NCBI RefSeq assembly: GCF_006539525.1
Contig: NZ_BJNE01000006.1
Span: 1 to 64,000 of the forward strand
Direction: 5' to 3'
Origin: Glutamicibacter nicotianae
Lineage (GTDB): Bacteria > Actinomycetota > Actinomycetes > Actinomycetales > Micrococcaceae
DNA: 64,000 nt
The notes under the pieces are model-generated. The model did no database searches. It was given only the letters and a program-made list of their open reading frames with translations, and was not told where the DNA came from. Each line of letters begins with the position of its first letter. Position 1 is the stretch's first letter. Positions 59,841 through 64,000 of this stretch are shown piece after piece. Position numbers and translations under genes: made by a program.

Positions 59841-61007
59841 TTGACTTCGGTCAGCCTAGGCATGCCGGCAGGCCCACCGCCGGTACTCGCACCACGTCGT
59901 AAGACTCGCCAGTTCCAGGTTGGATCCGTAGGTGTCGGCTCCGACTCGCCGATTTCGGTCCAGTCGATGACCACCACCAAGACCCACGACATCAACGCCA
60001 CCCTGCAGCAGATCGCTGAGCTGACCGCTGCCGGCTGCGACATCGTGCGCGTTGCCTGCCCAACGGACAAGGACGCGGAAGCGCTGAAGATCATCGCGAT
60101 GAAGTCGCAGATCCCGGTCATCGCCGATATCCACTTCCAGCCCAAGTACGTCTACGCCGCCATCGAGGCAGGCTGCGGCGCCGTACGCGTGAACCCGGGC
60201 AATATCCGACAGTTCGATGACCAGGTCAAGGAAATCGCACAGGCTGCCAAGGACCACGGCACGTCGATCCGCATTGGCGTCAACGCCGGCTCACTGGACC
60301 GCCGCCTGCTGCAGAAGTACGGCAAGGCCACCCCTGAAGCACTGGTCGAATCGGCTGTCTGGGAAGCCTCCCTGTTCGAGGAACACGGCTTCCACGACTT
60401 CAAGATCTCGGTCAAGCACAACGACCCGGTGATCATGGTCCGCGCCTACGAGATGCTGGCAGAGCGCGGCGACTGGCCGCTGCATCTGGGCGTGACCGAG
60501 GCCGGTCCTGCGTTCCAGGGAACCATCAAGTCCGCGACCGCTTTCGGTGCACTGCTTTCCCAGGGCATTGGTGACACCATTCGCGTATCGCTGTCGGCCC
60601 CACCGGTCGAGGAAGTCAAGGTCGGCAACCAGATCCTGGAATCGCTGAACCTGCGTCCGCGCAAGCTGGACATCGTTTCCTGCCCATCCTGCGGTCGTGC
60701 CCAGGTGGATGTGTACACTTTGGCTGAGCAGGTTACTGCTGGGCTGGAAGGCATGAAGGCTCCACTGCGCGTGGCAGTCATGGGCTGCGTCGTCAACGGA
60801 CCGGGCGAAGCCCGCGATGCGGACCTCGGTGTAGCTTCGGGCAACGGCAAGGGACAGATCTTCGTCAAGGGCGAGGTCATCAAGACCGTCCAGGAAGACC
60901 AGATTGTCGAGACTTTGATCGAAGAAGCCAACCGTTTGGCGGCAGAAATGGGACTGGACAATGACGAGAATCCTTCCTCGGGTTCTCCCGTGGTCTCCGT
61001 CAGCTAG
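59841..61007 (+). CDS. ispG: 4-hydroxy-3-methylbut-2-enyl diphosphate synthase
   Basis: IspG/GcpE (388 residues) is a [4Fe-4S] enzyme of the MEP pathway converting MEcPP to HMBPP. Motifs are [49 protein letters not shown] and the cluster cysteines in SCPSCGR and [20 protein letters not shown] at 59841 is the start, with GGAGG 6 nt upstream. Its last 47 nt overlap the next gene in another frame. Together with dxr it places two MEP steps in this region. Confidence 0.97.
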   Translation: MTSVSLGMPAGPPPVLAPRRKTRQFQVGSVGVGSDSPISVQSMTTTKTHDINATLQQIAELTAAGCDIVRVACPTDKDAEALKIIAMKSQIPVIADIHFQPKYVYAAIEAGCGAVRVNPGNIRQFDDQVKEIAQAAKDHGTSIRIGVNAGSLDRRLLQKYGKATPEALVESAVWEASLFEEHGFHDFKISVKHNDPVIMVRAYEMLAERGDWPLHLGVTEAGPAFQGTIKSATAFGALLSQGIGDTIRVSLSAPPVEEVKVGNQILESLNLRPRKLDIVSCPSCGRAQVDVYTLAEQVTAGLEGMKAPLRVAVMGCVVNGPGEARDADLGVASGNGKGQIFVKGEVIKTVQEDQIVETLIEEANRLAAEMGLDNDENPSSGSPVVSVS

Positions 61008-61857
61008 AACTAGCCGACGAAGCGTCGAGGGAGCGCCGCGCATCTTGGGCCGTCGTGACACGGCCGCCCTCATCGAGTTGCTCGATCGCGACCCCGTCGC
61101 CAACATCTTCACCCGTTCGCAGGTGAACATCCACAAGTCAGCGGTTCCAGATGGCTTTGCCCATATCGTTGGCTTGGACGGCGGTGAAGGCCTTGAGTCG
61201 GCATGCTGGGTGGGCGCCAATATGGCGCCCACCGCCATGCCGGAGGCCGATGCCCAGAAATTCGCCATGCATGCCATCGAGACCCGCCAGCGATTCGCTT
61301 CGGTCTTCGGCCCGGCGGAAACCGTGCTGGCCATGCATGAGGTCTTGCGGGACGGTCCGCAAGAAATTTTCGAGCTCCGGGCGAATCAGCCATTAATGGC
61401 GATCTCGCACCACCCGTCGGGCGTTCGACGCAATCGGCTCCGCCCGGCCCAGGTCCAGGAATTCGATCGAGTGCTGCCGGCCAGCGCAGCAATGTTCGAA
61501 GAGGAACTTGGCTATTCGCCGTTGGAAAACGGGGGAAGCTTCTACCGCAATCGTGTACGCCAGCTAATTCGTGACGGGCATACCCTCTTGGACTGCGACC
61601 AGCGGGGCAACGTGATTTTCAAGGCTGACCTGGGCACGGTCACCGATGAAGTTGTGCAAATCCAAGGTGTTTGGGTGAATCCGATGTACCGCGGACAGGG
61701 GTTGGCTGCCGGCTACATGGCCTCCGCTGTGGACTACTCAATGCAGTTCGCGCCAGTCGTGAGCCTCTACGTCAACGATTTCAACACCGCTGCGATTAAG
61801 ACATATCAGCGCATCGGATTTGAACAGGTCGGAACCTTCGCGACGATCCTGTTCTGA
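60961..61857 (+). CDS. GNAT acetyltransferase with DUF4081 domain
   Basis: This 298-residue protein has an N-terminal DUF4081 region ([29 protein letters not shown]) and a C-terminal GNAT domain with the acetyl-CoA loop [15 protein letters not shown] and [20 protein letters not shown]. It sits next to ispG in many Actinobacteria as I recall. The substrate is unknown. The ATG at 60961 lies inside ispG, giving 47 nt of overlap. About 25 N-terminal residues precede the conserved domain, so a later start is conceivable, but no start codon is better placed. Confidence 0.85.
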   Translation: MTRILPRVLPWSPSARTSRRSVEGAPRILGRRDTAALIELLDRDPVANIFTRSQVNIHKSAVPDGFAHIVGLDGGEGLESACWVGANMAPTAMPEADAQKFAMHAIETRQRFASVFGPAETVLAMHEVLRDGPQEIFELRANQPLMAISHHPSGVRRNRLRPAQVQEFDRVLPASAAMFEEELGYSPLENGGSFYRNRVRQLIRDGHTLLDCDQRGNVIFKADLGTVTDEVVQIQGVWVNPMYRGQGLAAGYMASAVDYSMQFAPVVSLYVNDFNTAAIKTYQRIGFEQVGTFATILF

Positions 61858-62122
61858 TCTCCGAAGCCGGCGCCATGGAAAAGCGTTAATTTTCGAAGCC
61901 GACGATGCTGATTCGTTCGCAGATTCCTGTATGGCTTCAGCACAGCGAGCCTCGATGCCGTGGGGAATTGCAGCGCAACCCGATCGCGCGACGGGCGCCG
62001 CAATGAAAATGTCGACCCCGGCATTGTCCTCGTGATGTTTCGTCTTGTGCCCAACGCGGAAGCAACAATGCCCAGCGAATGATCCGCGGTCTTCTAGACT
62101 CGAAGGTGTAACGGCGACGGTG

Positions 62123-62824
62123 ATGGGAAAATTGGTGGTTCGAGGCTTTGGCGCTAGAGCGCACTTGGGCGCTGCTATGTGCGCAGCAGTACTCCTGATG
62201 AGCGGGTGCAGCTCACCAGAAGCCGAAGTCGGCGCATCGCCGGTAGCCCAGGTTCGCCTCGATGGCGCACAGCTGGAGAACCTGCTCGAGGAATTCGCCC
62301 AAGAAGAAAAGAATTCCGAGGTCATCAGCGACAAGCAACTTCGTGAGAACATTCCGCAAGCCCAGGAATGGATCGAGAACGTCAAAGTGAATCCAAGCAA
62401 ATGCGGGGTCACTTTTGCTGAGCCAGTGGCCGATCAATTGAGGAACGCCACGATGGGCGCCATTGAATTCGAGGACAGCTACCTCACGGTCGCAATCTAC
62501 AAGGATTCTGAATTCTTGCAGGCCCAATGGGATGCCAAAACGGCGGCCAACGCTGATTGCGCGCGGTACACCGTCAAGCGGGGCGACGAGACTCGTGCCT
62601 ATCATCTTGCCAAGCAGCCCATAGATTCTTCAGCAGGATTATCCGATGGGTATGTGATCACCAGCAGTGATGGGTCGTCGACCCAGCAGCAGCTGATCAT
62701 TCGCACTGCCAGCTCGAATGTCCTTCTCGGCCTACAGCGCTCCACATCAGCGGGGAACACCGCGAATGAAGTTGAAGAAGCGTCAGAGATCCTTCAAAAG
62801 CTCATGGGCCAGCTGACCCAGTAG
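62123..62824 (+). CDS. Putative lipoprotein with two-cysteine domain (paralogue A)
   Basis: The 233-residue protein has a signal sequence and lipobox LMSGC (Cys29). The mature domain of about 200 residues has no firm family match by eye. It contains two cysteines (NPSKCGV and NADCARY) about 60 residues apart, in a pattern like PknH-sensor or DUF5642-type lipid-anchored domains. The layout is shared with the next gene. ATG at 62123 with an adjacent in-frame GTG (62120); no clear ribosome-binding site. Confidence 0.72.
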   Translation: MGKLVVRGFGARAHLGAAMCAAVLLMSGCSSPEAEVGASPVAQVRLDGAQLENLLEEFAQEEKNSEVISDKQLRENIPQAQEWIENVKVNPSKCGVTFAEPVADQLRNATMGAIEFEDSYLTVAIYKDSEFLQAQWDAKTAANADCARYTVKRGDETRAYHLAKQPIDSSAGLSDGYVITSSDGSSTQQQLIIRTASSNVLLGLQRSTSAGNTANEVEEASEILQKLMGQLTQ

Positions 62825-62876
62825 TTTATTTTTACGACGTCGTCGGCTCTTCGGCGGCAACAACGGAAAGCAGTAT

Positions 62877-63623
62877 ATGACTAAGCGTTTAACCCTTTGG
62901 GCCCTGCCATTGGCGGTGAGCATGATGCTGGCCGGCTGTTCTTCAAATTCAGCTAGTGAACCTGCGCAATCGGCTGCTTCAACGACCTCCGTAGACAGCC
63001 AGAAAGAGGCTGCCTCGGATGGCGCGCTCACTGCCGAGCAGGTGAAATCCGTCGCTTCCAAGCTTATGGAAGGCGACAACGCAGTCCAGGTGGTCGGCAA
63101 CGAGCAAATGCAGCAGCAACTGGAAATTGCCAAGAATGCGAAGGCTCCCAGCGGCATCAAGCCGGAGAAATGCGCCGAGTTGAATGCCAAGTATTCAGTC
63201 ACCGACTTGACAGCATCCGTATCCGCAACGGCAACCAGCTCCTCGGAATCCGTCGGCAAGGTCGTGCAGGTCTTCTCCTTGACAGACGATGCCACCCGCA
63301 ACAACGTTTCACAGGCGCTGACCCTGGATGATCTAGAGGGATGCGAAAACGTCACCGTTGAGACCGGTGGCGAAAAAATCGAAACTGAACGCCAGATCCT
63401 GCCCTTGGACGTCAAAGCTGACCAGTCGTTGACCATGTCGACTCAAATGGACGCAGGTGCAGGACAGCTATTGACCTCGGTCGTGGTGCAGGCGCTGCGG
63501 GACGGCAATTTCGTCCTGGTTACCTTGCAGACAGGTTCGCAGCAAGCAGCTGAGCTGGCCGCGCAAGCGGTGGAATTGACGGATCGTGCGTTCGCCGAAA
63601 TCGACGCGGTTCGAAAGCAATAG
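62877..63623 (+). CDS. Putative lipoprotein with two-cysteine domain (paralogue B)
   Basis: The 248-residue protein has signal MTKRLTLWALPLAVSMMLAG and lipobox LAGC (Cys21). A Ser/Ala/Glu linker of about 30 residues precedes a globular domain with KPEKCAEL and LEGCENVTV, the same Cys positions as the preceding lipoprotein. It ends with a helix AAELAAQAVELTDRAFAEID. GGAAAG lies 7 nt before the ATG and the gene follows paralogue A by 52 nt, so the pair is probably an operon. Extracytoplasmic; function unknown. Confidence 0.75.
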   Translation: MTKRLTLWALPLAVSMMLAGCSSNSASEPAQSAASTTSVDSQKEAASDGALTAEQVKSVASKLMEGDNAVQVVGNEQMQQQLEIAKNAKAPSGIKPEKCAELNAKYSVTDLTASVSATATSSSESVGKVVQVFSLTDDATRNNVSQALTLDDLEGCENVTVETGGEKIETERQILPLDVKADQSLTMSTQMDAGAGQLLTSVVVQALRDGNFVLVTLQTGSQQAAELAAQAVELTDRAFAEIDAVRKQ

Positions 63624-63746
63624 TCGTATGTGCTCGGTGCCCCGACTCGCCAATACCAGGCGGTGCTGCGCGTAGGAGCGGGATGCCCGTGGCGGTAGCG
63701 ACGCGGATAGTTTGCCGAGAAGCAATGCATCTTCCGAGTCACATTG

Positions 63747-63788
63747 AAGCCCCTGGCAGTTGAAGTGCGATTCGACTGCCAGGGGCTT
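63747..63788 (+). terminator. Terminator after the lipoprotein pair
   Basis: AAGCCCCTGGCAGT / ACTGCCAGGGGCTT is a perfect 14-bp stem with a 14-nt loop, followed by TTG. Confidence 0.8.
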
Positions 63789-63911
63789 GTCCATGTGTGG
63801 CACCTGCGGATTTCTCTTTGACTGATGCTTTCCTGGCAGTGGGTGGCGCTTGACCAGCTCTTGACGATTCAAGTGAACAGCTTGCCCAAGTCCATTCGCT
63901 GCAACACTCTC

Positions 63912-63940
63912 TTGTTGTCTTTTTATTTCCAACATATTGT
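63912..63940 (+). promoter_or_regulatory. Promoter of the gene at the right edge
   Basis: TTGTTG (63912-63917), 17 nt, TATTGT (63935-63940), in an AT-rich stretch 45 nt before the ATG. Confidence 0.5.
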
Positions 63941-63985
63941 GAAATGCTGGGGGTGGCTTATCATCACCATAGTGAGGAAATCACC

Positions 63986-64000
63986 ATGAAAAAGCGTTCA
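63986..64000 (+). CDS. Start of a gene cut by the window edge
   Basis: ATG AAA AAG CGT TCA (MKKRS) follows GAGG 8 nt downstream and a good promoter. A Lys/Arg-rich start suggests a signal peptide, possibly another lipoprotein like the two before it. Only five codons are visible. Confidence 0.6.

Larger units (their letters stand above)
63624..63985 (+). other. Intergenic region at the right end
   Basis: No gene is supportable. The segment contains the lipoprotein terminator, a clear promoter and the ribosome-binding site of the next gene. Confidence 0.55.

Overview
The window reads as chromosome of a high-GC Gram-positive actinobacterium, most likely a member of the Micrococcaceae (Arthrobacter/Glutamicibacter type). 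This is inferred, not searched. The evidence is moderately high GC, frequent GTG/TTG starts, the rpsB-tsf-pyrH-frr-cdsA order, a DivIVA-repeat protein, an F420-type oxidoreductase, a desferrioxamine-type siderophore operon, and an actinobacterial Lrp plus branched-chain keto-acid dehydrogenase cluster. I see no prophage, transposase, CRISPR array or plasmid module. The window is almost fully coding on both strands.

Layout. 1-2.2 kb: lumazine synthase (ribH2 type), an LLM flavin oxidoreductase with a decayed 3' duplicate beside it, and a small XRE regulator. 2.2-8.8 kb: map diverges from the XRE gene over a 46-bp double-operator region. A tightly overlapping minus-strand operon follows, bioB-bioA-bioF-P450-bioD, preceded by two BioQ-type boxes; the P450 probably supplies the pimelate moiety. 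8.8-9.3 kb: two gene remnants (ABC-2 permease tail, maleylpyruvate-isomerase-family tail). 9.3-16.9 kb: an F420/NADP-type oxidoreductase, then an iron-boxed siderophore operon (decarboxylase, N-hydroxylase, acyltransferase-NIS synthetase fusion) and a divergent MFS exporter. 17-21.8 kb: two GT4 glycosyltransferases, tRNA-Asn, a holin-X-like membrane protein, a DMT transporter and a CAT-anticodon tRNA. 22-28.5 kb: an M23 protein, then rpsB, tsf, pyrH, frr, cdsA and the DivIVA-repeat protein.

28.6-40.3 kb: MarR/EamA divergent pair; a four-gene operon of LytS-type kinase, LytTR regulator, small membrane protein and solute:sodium symporter; the divergent DUF485-actP pair; then Lrp diverging from a branched-chain 2-oxoacid dehydrogenase operon (E1 alpha, E1 beta, E2). 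40.5-52.6 kb: two complete oligopeptide ABC operons in tandem, each with one double-ATPase protein and a hairpin between the binding protein and the permeases. 53-64 kb: GNAT, TetR and acyl-CoA dehydrogenase, then the isoprenoid/membrane-protease cluster dxr - M50 site-2 protease - YciI - arfB - FMN reductase - ispG - GNAT, and two related lipoproteins with a third gene starting at the right edge.

Together these genes suggest an aerobic heterotroph living on peptides, branched-chain amino acids and short carboxylates: peptide uptake (two opp systems), keto-acid oxidation (bkd) and acetate/pyruvate-type symporters. CRP/GlxR-like half-site pairs occur before actP, bkd and the second opp operon. 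A second recurrent theme is a -10-like hexamer 6-7 nt before the start codon with no ribosome-binding site (XRE, map, MarR, EamA, kinase, response regulator, Lrp, dxr), which suggests many leaderless mRNAs. The most unusual items are the biotin operon (P450 lacking the normal ExxR arginine, BioB with a cysteine-rich tail) and the two very short divergent leaderless promoter regions with palindromic operators.
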